From JAJECS01 sp965219705 (GTDB lineage: Bacteria > Chloroflexota > UBA11872): a stretch of 64,000 nt of DNA. The translations under genes and the position numbers were made by a program. Below are positions 52,161 to 61,220 of this stretch, piece by piece; position 1 is the first letter of the stretch, and each line of letters opens with the position of its first letter. The notes below the pieces were generated by a model, which did no database searches, had not been told where the DNA came from, and saw only the letters and a program-made list of their open reading frames with translations. The DNA lies in assembly GCA_965219705.1 (NCBI GenBank), contig OZ244789.1:3100001-3164000 (forward strand). Reading direction: 5' to 3'.

Positions 52161-53788
52161 GCGCCGCTGTCGACCCGATCACCCTGGCGCTGATCCGCAA
52201 CCGACTCGTGGCGGGCGCGGAGCAAATGGCCGTCACGTTGTGGAAAAGCTCGTTCTCCACCGTCATCCGCGAAGTCCTGGACTACTCAACCGCGATCTTC
52301 GACGCCGAGGGCCGAATGGTGGCCCAGTCGTCGCAGATTCCGTTTCAGATGATGACCATGTCGGCGCCGATGGGCTATCTGATCCGCACCGGATACGACT
52401 GGCAGCCGGGCGACGTGGTGCTCATGAACGATCCCTATGCCTGCGAGGCGCAGCATCTACCGGACTACACGATGTTCCGGCCCGCGTTCAGCGGCGGCGA
52501 ACTCGTCGGGTTTGCCGGCGCCATCGCGCACATGCTGGATACGGGCGGCGGCGCGGCCGGCGGCTATCTGGCCTCCGCAACCGAGATCTATCACGAAGGC
52601 CTGCGCATTCCTCCCAGCAAGATCATCCGCGGGGGTGAGCTGAACGAGGAGCTGCTGCGGCTCATCGAGTTGAACGTACGCGAGCCCGAGAAGATGCGCG
52701 GCGACCTGGCGGCCATGTGGGCCTGCACCTCACGCGGAGAGGCCACGCTGCTGGCCGTGGCCGAGCAATACGGCCCCGCAACGGCCCGCGCCGCCATGGC
52801 CGAGATTCTCGACAGCACGGATCGCCAAGTGCGGCAACGGCTGGCTCTTATTCCCGAAGGCGCCTACCACGGCGTGGACCACGTGGACGACGACGGCATC
52901 ACCGACGACCCACTGCGTATCGAGGTGACCGTCACGCGCCGTGGCGACTCGCTGACGGTGGACTTCGACGGCACCGCGCCTCAGCCCGCGGGCCCGGTGA
53001 ACGCCACGATGGAGATGACGCGCAGCACGGTCATGTACGTGGCGATGGCGACCATTGGCGCGGGCATCCCGAAGAACGATGGCTGGCGCCGCGCGGTCAA
53101 GGTCCTGGCGCCCGAACGGTCCGTCGTGAACGCGGGGCCGCCGGCCCCAGTGGCCAGCCGCATCACTACCTGCCACCGCACGGTGGACGCCATGCTCCAG
53201 GCGCTGGTGCAGGCGATTCCGGACCGCGTCACGGCCGGCTACTACGGCGCGAGCAACATCTGCAACATCGGCGGCTTCGACCCGGGTACCGGCGCCCCGT
53301 GGGTGCACTTCGAGATCGAGGTGGGGGGCTGGGGCGCCCGGCCGACCTCGGACGGGCTAGACGCCTATAGCGCCCACGTCCACAACCTGGCGACCACGCC
53401 GATCGAGGTCGTCGAGTCGAATCCACGCCTGCGCGTCGAGCGCTACGCCCTCCTGCCCGGCACCGGCGGGGCGGGCAAGTTCCGCGGCGGCCTGGGGCTG
53501 CGGCGCGACATTCGGGTGCTCGTCGAGGGCGCCCGACTCAATCTGCTGGGCGACCACTACAAGTTCGCGCCGCTCGGCATGCTGGGCGGCGAGCCCGGCG
53601 TATCGGGCCGCTACGTGCTCAACCCCGAGACCGAGCGTGAGCGCCGGCTTCCCAACAAGGTCTCCAACATGCCGATGGATCCCGGCGACGTGATCTCCAT
53701 GCAGACCTCGGGCGGCGGCGGCTACGGCGATCCATCCGAGCGCAATCCGGCCCTCATCGAGCGAGACCGCCGCCAGGGGAAGATCTAG
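52157..53788 (+). CDS. hyuB: Hydantoinase/oxoprolinase B-subunit
   Basis: A 543-residue HyuB-type partner. DPITLALIRNRLVAGAEQMA, LDYSTAIFDAEGRMVAQSSQIPFQM, PGDVVLMNDPYACEAQHLPD, FDGTAPQPAGPVNATME, and the glycine-rich end GAGKFRGGLGLRRDIRV with SGGGGYGDPSERNP are all family hallmarks. A 4-base overlap with hyuA indicates a tight operon. The substrate is unknown; small amides or cyclic imides are possible, in keeping with the dimethylformamidase-like gene at the left edge. Confidence 0.93.
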   Translation: MSAAVDPITLALIRNRLVAGAEQMAVTLWKSSFSTVIREVLDYSTAIFDAEGRMVAQSSQIPFQMMTMSAPMGYLIRTGYDWQPGDVVLMNDPYACEAQHLPDYTMFRPAFSGGELVGFAGAIAHMLDTGGGAAGGYLASATEIYHEGLRIPPSKIIRGGELNEELLRLIELNVREPEKMRGDLAAMWACTSRGEATLLAVAEQYGPATARAAMAEILDSTDRQVRQRLALIPEGAYHGVDHVDDDGITDDPLRIEVTVTRRGDSLTVDFDGTAPQPAGPVNATMEMTRSTVMYVAMATIGAGIPKNDGWRRAVKVLAPERSVVNAGPPAPVASRITTCHRTVDAMLQALVQAIPDRVTAGYYGASNICNIGGFDPGTGAPWVHFEIEVGGWGARPTSDGLDAYSAHVHNLATTPIEVVESNPRLRVERYALLPGTGGAGKFRGGLGLRRDIRVLVEGARLNLLGDHYKFAPLGMLGGEPGVSGRYVLNPETERERRLPNKVSNMPMDPGDVISMQTSGGGGYGDPSERNPALIERDRRQGKI

Positions 53789-53907
53789 TCCTGAGGACCG
53801 GTGGCCCATGCTGCGTGCAGCATGGGAAGCGGAAACTCACGACATGTTCGCCAGTCCAGGGTCACTGCGCGTCCACACGGCTCACGTTGGTTAGCCATCG
53901 GTCTCGC

Positions 53908-55389
53908 CTAGAGCGACGCGTCCTCATCCAGCGGCCAGATGGGCCGGCGCAGGAGTCGATACGGCAACTTGCGGGCATCGTGCGGCTGGCAGCTCGGGAA
54001 TTCGACGCGATGAATGCTGTCGGAGACGCGGGAGAAGGCCGCCCGGAAGTGGTTGATGGACTTGAGACCGATCCAGCGCAGCGCAGCAGGGTCGAATCCC
54101 ATCTTGCGAATGGGTTCTAGGTCGTAAATCTGGCTCCGCTCGGTCATCACCGCCACGTGCACGCCGCCTTGGCGAAGCACGGCCGTTGGCCCGTAGTCCT
54201 CGCGGATGCCGGCATGCATCGGGCCCTCGATCGTGAACACGCCATCCCACAGGTGCTCGACCGTCGCCGTCATGGGCACCGGCGCGCCTTGCGAGGCGAT
54301 GGACTTGCCACCGACCTCGACGGTGATCTCGGCGCCGACGCCTGCCGCGGTCGCGACGGCGGCGACCTCTGGGTCCCAGACGCATGCCAGCAACGCGTTC
54401 TGCAAGTCGGCCTCGAGGAACGCCTGCAGCATGCCGGTGGAGTCGCCGGGGGTGCCCGCCCCAGGGTTGTCTTGCGGGTCTGAGATCACCGCAGGCCAGC
54501 TATCGCGAGCGCGCGCCGCCCGCAGCGCCTGGTCGAAGCTCACCATATGGGCGTCGAAGTGCTCGCGCTGGGCGAATACCCACTCACCGAGTGCGCGTGA
54601 CTCGCGGTCGGCCAGCGCCTGGTCGCCGTCCGCGATGACGATCACCGACGAGCCCGCGTGCTCGATGTCGGCCCAGGTGAACCCCGGCGCCACCGAGGCC
54701 GTGAGGATGCCCGGTTGGGCCTCCAACTCGTGGGCCCGCCCGATGATCGACTTGAACGGCTCCAGCCCGGTGAACTGCCCGGCCACCCAGAGCTGCGGCA
54801 GCTGGGTCCAACTCATCGTCGGCTGGATCTCGCCGCGCAGCGTGCGCACGATCAGGTCCGCGGCCTCGCGCCCCCGCTCGGCCAGGTCGGTATGCGGGAA
54901 GTGGTCGCACGGGATGATGACGTCGGCGTTTGCCACCATCTGCGGCGTGATGTTGCAGTGCAGGTCGAGCGTCACAAAGATCGGCCGGTCGGGGCCCATG
55001 ACTTCCCGGATGGCTTCGAGCAGATCGCCTTCGCCGTCCTCAACACCTTCCGCGACCATCGCGCCGTGCAGGTCGAAGAGCCCGCCGTCGACGGGCATGG
55101 CGGCCTGCAATCGCTCGATGAACTCACCCTTCAGACGGCGCCAGGCCGATGCTTCGATGGGCGCCGAGGGTTGGGTTGCGGTCCACAGCAGGCCCACGAG
55201 CTCAAACTCGTGCTCCTCGGCGCTATCCAGATAGCCGGCAGGCTCGCGGTTGGTTCCGCGGTGCGCCTCCAGGATTTCCTGGCCGCGCACGATGCCAAGC
55301 GGCGATCCGACGGCGAACGACTCGTAGGTCGTGGGAATCGGCGTAAAGGTGCTGGATTCGTGGGCAATGGTGCCGGTAGCGATGCGCAT
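53908..55389 (-). CDS. M81-family metallopeptidase (MlrC/microcystinase C-like)
   Basis: A 493-residue zinc hydrolase of the MlrC family. Metal and catalytic elements: AHESSTFTP (H10, E11), LFDLHGAMV, VTLDLHCN and DHFPHTDLAERG; the C-terminal domain begins near VISDPQDNPGAGTPGDSTGML. MlrC finishes breakdown of the cyclic peptide microcystin, but most relatives occur in general amide or peptide catabolism. It is the last gene of a minus-strand set and is convergent with hyuB. The ATG at 55389 is clear. Confidence 0.88.
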   Translation of the reverse strand: MRIATGTIAHESSTFTPIPTTYESFAVGSPLGIVRGQEILEAHRGTNREPAGYLDSAEEHEFELVGLLWTATQPSAPIEASAWRRLKGEFIERLQAAMPVDGGLFDLHGAMVAEGVEDGEGDLLEAIREVMGPDRPIFVTLDLHCNITPQMVANADVIIPCDHFPHTDLAERGREAADLIVRTLRGEIQPTMSWTQLPQLWVAGQFTGLEPFKSIIGRAHELEAQPGILTASVAPGFTWADIEHAGSSVIVIADGDQALADRESRALGEWVFAQREHFDAHMVSFDQALRAARARDSWPAVISDPQDNPGAGTPGDSTGMLQAFLEADLQNALLACVWDPEVAAVATAAGVGAEITVEVGGKSIASQGAPVPMTATVEHLWDGVFTIEGPMHAGIREDYGPTAVLRQGGVHVAVMTERSQIYDLEPIRKMGFDPAALRWIGLKSINHFRAAFSRVSDSIHRVEFPSCQPHDARKLPYRLLRRPIWPLDEDASL

Positions 55390-55493
55390 GACGCCTCAAG
55401 GAAGCCGGTGATCAGGTGTGATGGTACGCGAGCTGCGAGGGTCCGGCTGCACTTCAGATCACCGGGCACCCAAGCCCGCTCGGGCACCCTGCC

Positions 55494-56702
55494 TTAGGCC
55501 GAAGATTCCTCCATGAGGGCCTGATAGCGCTCGACGGCTTCCGGCACGAAGTTGCCGAGCCCCAACCCCGGACCCTGCGGCAGAACCACGTGTCCGTCCA
55601 CGAGCTCCGGCGGCGTCTCGACGATCTCGTAGTTGGTCATCGCCGTGGCTCGCTGTTGGACCATGCCCTCACCGCGATAGCTGATGAGCGCCGGGTACTC
55701 GATCATGGGCTCGAGGCCGGCCACGCTGAGGATCTGGGTGTGGCACGTCACGGTGAAGACCGTCCACGGGCCGTGAGGCACGCACATGATTCCTGCCGCC
55801 TCGGCCTCGCAGGCCACTACGAAGGTCTGCGTCACGCCCATCTGCGCCGCGTCCGGCTGCACGATGTCAAGGGCGTACTGATCGATGAACTGGTCGAACT
55901 CCTCGGTGGTGGTCAGGCTCTCACCCGTGGCGATGTGAAGAGACGTGGCCGCGGTGAGCTCGGCGAAGCCGTCCACGTCCAGTGGGTGCAGCGCCTCCTC
56001 GAAGAAGTACACCCCGAACGTCTCGAGCTTCCGGGCGGCGGCAATGGCATCGCCGGCAGTCCAGTCCGGATCGAAGTACGCGGGACAGCCAAAATCGACG
56101 CTGAGCCGAATGTCGGGTCCCAACGCCTCACGCGCTGCGGCGAGCTTGGCCATTCCCTCATCGTCGAAGTTGTTGCCCCAGCCGTACTTCACCGCCTTGA
56201 ATCCCTGCTCGCGCAGCGCGGTGCACTCACGGGCGATTTCCTCAGGAGACTTGCGCCGCAGCTGCCGCTCCCGCTCCGTCTCCTCACTCTTCTTGCTCGC
56301 GGCGTAATACATCGTGGACGCGGACCCATAGGCCATCACGCGGTCGACGCGCGCGCCGCCAAGCAGCTCGTGAATCGGCATTCCGGCGGCTTTGCCGGCG
56401 ATGTCCCACACGGCCATGTCGATGGCTCCCATGGCGTTCGCCTGAAGGCCGCTGTGGTCGGCACGGCCGCGCTGCGCGGGCCAGCGCTCGACCATTCCAC
56501 GCCACAGCGCAAAGGGGTCGGTCGGATCCTGACCCACGACAAACAAGCGCAGTCCGTCGCTGGGATCGTCGATGATCGGTTCGATCATGCCGGGTGGGGA
56601 CGCCGTGGACCCGAGCCCCACGATGCCGGCATCCGTATGAACTTCAATCAACGTCAGCCGCGCGGGGTGGTGCAGCAGCGAGCGAATGTCGGTAATGCGC
56701 AT
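55494..56702 (-). CDS. Enolase-superfamily sugar-acid dehydratase (mandelate racemase/muconate lactonizing type)
   Basis: A 402-residue enzyme. Catalytic lysine region FKAVKYGWG (K169/K172), metal ligands D203 (LSVDFGC), E235 or E236 (FFEEALHP) and E261 (ATGES), and the Asp/His dyad D284 (IVQPDAAQMG) and H310 (CVPHGPW) place it in the mandelate-racemase subgroup. Most bacterial members dehydrate aldonic acids (galactonate, rhamnonate, fuconate). Its neighbours, a lactonase-like amidohydrolase, an SDR and a DHDPS-type aldolase, support a role as acid-sugar dehydratase. Confidence 0.88.
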   Translation of the reverse strand: MRITDIRSLLHHPARLTLIEVHTDAGIVGLGSTASPPGMIEPIIDDPSDGLRLFVVGQDPTDPFALWRGMVERWPAQRGRADHSGLQANAMGAIDMAVWDIAGKAAGMPIHELLGGARVDRVMAYGSASTMYYAASKKSEETERERQLRRKSPEEIARECTALREQGFKAVKYGWGNNFDDEGMAKLAAAREALGPDIRLSVDFGCPAYFDPDWTAGDAIAAARKLETFGVYFFEEALHPLDVDGFAELTAATSLHIATGESLTTTEEFDQFIDQYALDIVQPDAAQMGVTQTFVVACEAEAAGIMCVPHGPWTVFTVTCHTQILSVAGLEPMIEYPALISYRGEGMVQQRATAMTNYEIVETPPELVDGHVVLPQGPGLGLGNFVPEAVERYQALMEESSA

Positions 56703-56792
56703 GGTTGGTGCCTGGCAGGCGACCCTCGAACCGTAGCTCGCACGGCGCTGGGGCTCAATGGCGCGCCCGATGGGAGCTGGCTTCCGCGGGCG

Positions 56793-57686
56793 TCAGGCCA
56801 GATTCAGCGCCCGCAGCGCGTCACGCAGCGCGGCGATCTCCTCGTCGGTGGCATTCGGTGCTGGAGATCTCCGCCAGCGAGGCGATACGCCGTGCGCCTC
56901 GCCCATTGAGGCGAAGAAACCGTTGCCGCCAACCCGGCACGCCGCCACCAGCGACGCAATCGCCAGCTCGGAGCGCTCAATCGCCGCCCACGCCGTGGCA
57001 TCGTCGCCCCGTTGCACCGCGTCCCAGTACGTCATGGCCGGCTTTGGGTAGGACCGCACGAACACGTCCAGCCACGAGCGGCACCCGTGGGGCCACAGCA
57101 GGTGGTGGCGCTTCATGCCCCCGCCGCCGGTCATGGGCCAGCGGTCGCCCCACCGCATCAGGACCTCGTGGGCGTAGGCGAGGTCGATGTCCTCCTTGAA
57201 TGCCAGCAGATTCGGCTCGTCCTCGACCAATTCGCAGGTCCGCAGCGGCACGTTGCCGACGAACATCACGCGGGTCTGCTGGGCCACGCCGCGATACCAG
57301 TCCGCCAGGGACTCGGGCGTGCCCCGCGCCCACTCCGCCGGGCGGGCCATGTACAAATCGAACCCCAGCTCGTCCACATAGGACGCGAACTCGCGCGCCT
57401 TATTTAGGCCCCACATCGCATCGCAGGCGATGGTGACCGCGCGCCGGCCGACATGGTCGATCACGATGCGGTGAATGTCCGCAACCTCGTCGTCCGTCAG
57501 CAAGGACACGAGCGACTCGCCCCAAGTGAGCATGATGACCTCGACGCCGGCGTCCAGCGATACGTCGATCGTGGCCCGCATCCCGTCCGGGTCGATCTCG
57601 CCATCGGGCGTGAATTTTGTCGGTAGCGGATTCACCGGCCCGCACAGCTGGGCCTGAATCTCATCCGCGCCGCGCCAATGACTCAA
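56793..57686 (-). CDS. Dihydrodipicolinate synthase family protein (likely 2-keto-3-deoxy acid aldolase), copy 2
   Basis: A 297-residue TIM-barrel lyase. Schiff-base lysine K164 (LLAFKEDIDLA); N-terminal CGPVNPLPTKFTPDGEID is the usual opening. TWGESLVSLLTDDE replaces the common GTTGE motif. The TTG start at 57686 is 10 bases after the SDR stop on the same strand, so they are co-transcribed. In sugar-acid pathways such enzymes cleave 2-keto-3-deoxy acids to pyruvate and an aldehyde. Similarity to 7013-7924 is family-level. Confidence 0.82.
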   Translation of the reverse strand: MSHWRGADEIQAQLCGPVNPLPTKFTPDGEIDPDGMRATIDVSLDAGVEVIMLTWGESLVSLLTDDEVADIHRIVIDHVGRRAVTIACDAMWGLNKAREFASYVDELGFDLYMARPAEWARGTPESLADWYRGVAQQTRVMFVGNVPLRTCELVEDEPNLLAFKEDIDLAYAHEVLMRWGDRWPMTGGGGMKRHHLLWPHGCRSWLDVFVRSYPKPAMTYWDAVQRGDDATAWAAIERSELAIASLVAACRVGGNGFFASMGEAHGVSPRWRRSPAPNATDEEIAALRDALRALNLA

Positions 57687-57696
57687 GCGACGGCGC

Positions 57697-58461
57697 TCAC
57701 ACCATCAGCTCCCCACCGGTGATGTCCACCGCGGCGCCGGTGATGTAGCCGGCACGCTCGGACGCCAGGAAGGCCACAAGCTCCGCGACCTCCGACGGCT
57801 GGCCCATGCGCTGCAGCGGGATCGAGGGGATATACGCGTCGATGCGTTCCTGGGGCCACGCGTCCTTGATCATCTGCGTGTCGATCATGCCCGGGCACAC
57901 GGAGTTGACCGTGATGCCGTGCACCGCGAGCTCAAGGGCCGACGCGCGCGTGATGCCGAGCACGGCCGCCTTGGAGGCAGTGTAGTGGGCGCCCGCCACG
58001 GTGCTCACGTTCTTGCCCGCCGTCGACGAAAAATTGACGATTCGCCCGTAGCCGTTGGCGGCCATGGGCTTGATCGCGGCCTGAATGAACGTGAACACGG
58101 CCTGCACGTTCACCGCGAACACGCGGGACCATTCCTCATCGGTGATCTCTTCGATGCTGCGGTGGTAGGCGATGCCCGCGTTGTTGACCAGCACGTCCAG
58201 CCGGCCGTAGTGGTCGGCGACCTCCGCCACGATGGCGCGAACACGGTTCGGATCGGACACGTCGCCGGCCACCGCCAGCGACTCATTTCCAAGGACCTGA
58301 GCCGTCGCGGCCGTCGCCTCGGAGTTCAGGTCGTTGACCGCCACCTGCGCACCGCGTGCCGCCAAGAGCTCGGCTATCGCTCGTCCCATTCCGCGGGCCG
58401 CGCCCGTCACCAGAGCAACGCGACCGTCAAAATCACCTGCCACCGTTGGCCTCCAATCCAT
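57697..58461 (-). CDS. Short-chain dehydrogenase/reductase (SDR)
   Basis: A 254-residue classical SDR. TGAARGMG at 19-26 binds NAD(P); NNAG at 92-95; catalytic S145, Y159 and K163 (YTASK). AVNDLNSEA after the second strand, with aspartate at the strand end, favours NAD(H). The C-terminal FLASERAGYITGAAVDITGG is standard. Located between the amidohydrolase and DHDPS-type genes, it would fit a sugar (rhamnose, fucose or galactose) 1-dehydrogenase or a 2-keto-3-deoxy acid dehydrogenase. Confidence 0.9.
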   Translation of the reverse strand: MDWRPTVAGDFDGRVALVTGAARGMGRAIAELLAARGAQVAVNDLNSEATAATAQVLGNESLAVAGDVSDPNRVRAIVAEVADHYGRLDVLVNNAGIAYHRSIEEITDEEWSRVFAVNVQAVFTFIQAAIKPMAANGYGRIVNFSSTAGKNVSTVAGAHYTASKAAVLGITRASALELAVHGITVNSVCPGMIDTQMIKDAWPQERIDAYIPSIPLQRMGQPSEVAELVAFLASERAGYITGAAVDITGGELMV

Positions 58462-58504
58462 TGACCCGCGTGATTGTGCCCTACCGGGATGTCACCGGCA
58501 CGGA

Positions 58505-59383
58505 TCAGTCCGGCCAAAAGACACGCTCGGCGGTGCCGTGCAGCAGGTGGGCGAGGTCGTCCTTGCTGAGAAAGTCGGCGTGCTCGGCCAGCAGGCCAAC
58601 CGACGTGTCGTAGCTGTGCGGAGCCACGGTCTGCAGGGGGCTATCGCTGGCCCACATGCATCGCTCCGGCCCGAAGGCGTCCAGGACGCGGCGAATGATC
58701 GGCAGCATATCCAGATAGGGCGCGCCGTCGCGGCTCAGCGCGCCGAACGCGCTCACTTTCACCATCCCTCGCGGGTGACGGGCCAGCGCACACAGCGCCG
58801 CCACGTCGTCCGGCGTCGCACCCGTGGCCGGTCCCAGGCGGGCCAGGTGATCGATGATCACCGGCGCGTCGCCATGCTCGGCGCACATGCGGTCGATCTC
58901 CGGTAGATCGTCGGCGCCGCAGAGGAAGCTAAGCGGCAGGTTCCCCGTGGCCGACATCCGAAACATCGCCTCGAACGAGGGATGGTCCAGCCAGCGATTG
59001 CCGCCCGGCATCGCCGGGCGGGCTGATTGCCCGCGGACACGGAATGCCCGAATGCCCTGCTCGGCCAGCGCCTGCATCGCGCGGTCGGGGTCCGGCAGGC
59101 CGACGTCCACAATTGCCGGCACGATCCCGGTTCCCGCGAAGCGCCGCGGGTCGCGCTGGATGAGGTCGAGGATGTACGAGTGATCGAGGCCGTACCACGT
59201 CATCTGCACGAGGTTGAATCGGCGCACGCCGGCCGGCTCGGCGCGGGCCGCAAGCTCCGCACCGTCGAAGCTCGGGAACCAAAAGTCCTCGGGGCCGAAT
59301 CCCGGCGCCAGCGGAAACCGCTCCGTATCGGCGCTCCAGACGTGAACGTGCGCGTCGATGATGTCCGGCTCAGGCATATGCAT
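58505..59383 (-). CDS. Amidohydrolase 2-family protein (lactonase-like)
   Basis: A 292-residue PF04909-type TIM-barrel hydrolase. The metal motif is IIDAHVHVW (H12, H14), then VIIDHLARLGP with a further histidine, and RCMWASDSPLQ with the catalytic aspartate. RRFNLVQMTWYGLDHSYILDLIQRDPRRFAG is typical of the 2-pyrone-dicarboxylate and fuconolactone/rhamnonolactone hydrolase group. The start may be the ATG at 59383 or the one at 59377. It opens the minus-strand set and is divergent from the DUF3179 gene. Confidence 0.85.
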   Translation of the reverse strand: MHMPEPDIIDAHVHVWSADTERFPLAPGFGPEDFWFPSFDGAELAARAEPAGVRRFNLVQMTWYGLDHSYILDLIQRDPRRFAGTGIVPAIVDVGLPDPDRAMQALAEQGIRAFRVRGQSARPAMPGGNRWLDHPSFEAMFRMSATGNLPLSFLCGADDLPEIDRMCAEHGDAPVIIDHLARLGPATGATPDDVAALCALARHPRGMVKVSAFGALSRDGAPYLDMLPIIRRVLDAFGPERCMWASDSPLQTVAPHSYDTSVGLLAEHADFLSKDDLAHLLHGTAERVFWPD

Positions 59384-59445
59384 ACGGGCGGCGCCACCAG
59401 TGAGACTGGCGACTAGCATGGCAGGAAACGCCGGCAATTCGCCAC

Positions 59446-61170
59446 ATGCTAAGAAACCGTCCAGACTTGGAGGCCGTAGACCACTTCAATGGGACTGCCT
59501 TGAACCTACGGACGCCTGCAATTCCGCCTGAATCCTCGCCCCCTCGCAACCGTCGCCTGCTGACAAGCCGCCGGCGGCTGCTTTTTGGCGGCATGGGCGC
59601 GGCCGCGACATTGACGCTGGCGGCCTGCGGCGCCGAGTCGACTGCGACGGACGGCTTGACACCCATAGTCGTTACGGCCGCACCTAAACCCCCAACAACC
59701 GCGACCCCAAGCATTAGCCCCGGCCCGGAGCAGACGATTCAGGCCGTCGCGACGGCAGCGCCCACAGCAGCCCCGGTCGCTACGGAGGTTCCGATTCCCG
59801 AGCCGCCGTTCGACGACGCCGACGTCGCGGTCCTGCTCGTGGGATTGTTGCAACGCCGAAACATGTCTCGCACCAGTGCAATCGTCGACGCGGTGGTGGC
59901 GTCCGGCGATGAGCGGTTCATAGCCGTGCTCATCGAGTTCATACGGTTCAACGAATTCGCCGTCATCCGCGGCCCCGGCGTACCGGGTGTGCTGAACGCC
60001 CTCAAGGCGATGACAGGCCATGTCTTCGTCTACACCTCAGGATGGACGAAGTGGTACGGGCGATCCAGCCTGCAAGCGCCGCCGGGGTTCACTGAGTGGA
60101 AGGGCTGGCTGCTGGGAGCGATCGATCCGCTCATGACCACATTCTTCCAAGGTGAGGATCCCGGCAAGGTTCGCTCCGAAGAAGTCGTCTGGGGCGGCGT
60201 GCGGGTGGACGGCATTCCACCCCTGGAAAACCCGGCCTTCCGCCCTGCGGCGGATGTCGACTATCTCGAGCCCGACGATCTGCTGTTCGGCGTGTCGATC
60301 AACGGCGACCGCCGCGCGTACCCCTTGCGGATCGTGGATTGGCACGAAATGGTCAACGATGTCGTCGGCGGCGTCCCGGTCTCGCTGGCCTATTGCACCC
60401 TCTGCGGCGCCGGGGTGCTGTTCGACGGCAGGGTCGACGACGCCGTCTACACCTTTGGCACCTCCGGGTTGCTCATGCGCAGCAACAAGCTGATGTACGA
60501 CCGCAACACCATGTCACTGTGGAATCAGCTGAGCGGAGAACCGGTGCTTGGGCGCCTCGCGACGAGCGATGTCCGGCTCAACATCCTGCCCGTCGTCGTC
60601 TCAACGTGGGCCGATTGGACGGCGCAACACCCCGACTCGCTGGCGCTCGATATCGAAACCGGGCACTTTCGCTCATATACCCCGGGCGCTGCGTACGGCT
60701 CCTATTTCGCCAGCCCGGAGACGCGATTCCCGGTGCCGTTCGAGAGCGACAGGCTCCGCACCAAAGATCGCGTGTTTGGCCTCACTGTCAACGGCCTCCG
60801 GCGCGCCTATCCCACCAAGCTGCTGACGGAGCGCGTGGTCGTGAATGATGAGCTTGCGGGGCAAAGCGTCGTGATCGTGGCGCCGCGCGGAAATCTCAAG
60901 GGGGAAGGCTTCGACCGCACGGTAAGCGGAACTGCGATCTGGAGAGCGGGGGCCGAGGTCCGCGCCTACGACGGGGGAGGCTTGGTGTTCGCCGCCGGCG
61001 CCGACCCGCAAGCGCTGGTGGACCAGAGCGGCGCCGTCTGGCAGGTCACAGAGGACGCGCTGCTCGGGCCGAGCGGCGAGCGGCTCGAGCGCTTGCCGGG
61101 CCATCTGGCCTACTGGTTCGGGTGGTTCAATTTCTTCCCCGACTCCACGGTGTATCCGGTCGAGCCCTAG
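59446..61170 (+). CDS. DUF3179-domain lipoprotein
   Basis: A 574-residue secreted protein. A long N-terminus precedes RRLLTSRRRLLFGGMGAAATLTLAAC, in shortened view, with the lipobox cysteine at residue 61; a Thr/Ala/Pro-rich linker follows. The DUF3179 part starts near residue 270: PDDLLFGVSINGDRRAYPLRIVDWHEMVND, VSLAYCTLCGAGVLFDG with a CxxC pair, and later VFGLTVNGLRRAYPTKLL and VIVAPRG. The CxxC could bind a metal or be redox active. Function is unknown; the family is widespread in marine bacteria and archaea. Confidence 0.85.
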   Translation: MLRNRPDLEAVDHFNGTALNLRTPAIPPESSPPRNRRLLTSRRRLLFGGMGAAATLTLAACGAESTATDGLTPIVVTAAPKPPTTATPSISPGPEQTIQAVATAAPTAAPVATEVPIPEPPFDDADVAVLLVGLLQRRNMSRTSAIVDAVVASGDERFIAVLIEFIRFNEFAVIRGPGVPGVLNALKAMTGHVFVYTSGWTKWYGRSSLQAPPGFTEWKGWLLGAIDPLMTTFFQGEDPGKVRSEEVVWGGVRVDGIPPLENPAFRPAADVDYLEPDDLLFGVSINGDRRAYPLRIVDWHEMVNDVVGGVPVSLAYCTLCGAGVLFDGRVDDAVYTFGTSGLLMRSNKLMYDRNTMSLWNQLSGEPVLGRLATSDVRLNILPVVVSTWADWTAQHPDSLALDIETGHFRSYTPGAAYGSYFASPETRFPVPFESDRLRTKDRVFGLTVNGLRRAYPTKLLTERVVVNDELAGQSVVIVAPRGNLKGEGFDRTVSGTAIWRAGAEVRAYDGGGLVFAAGADPQALVDQSGAVWQVTEDALLGPSGERLERLPGHLAYWFGWFNFFPDSTVYPVEP

Positions 61171-61220
61171 CGCGCTATCGTCCGAGTCGCGTGACGCGGC
61201 TCGCGTGGCAGACGTGACCC

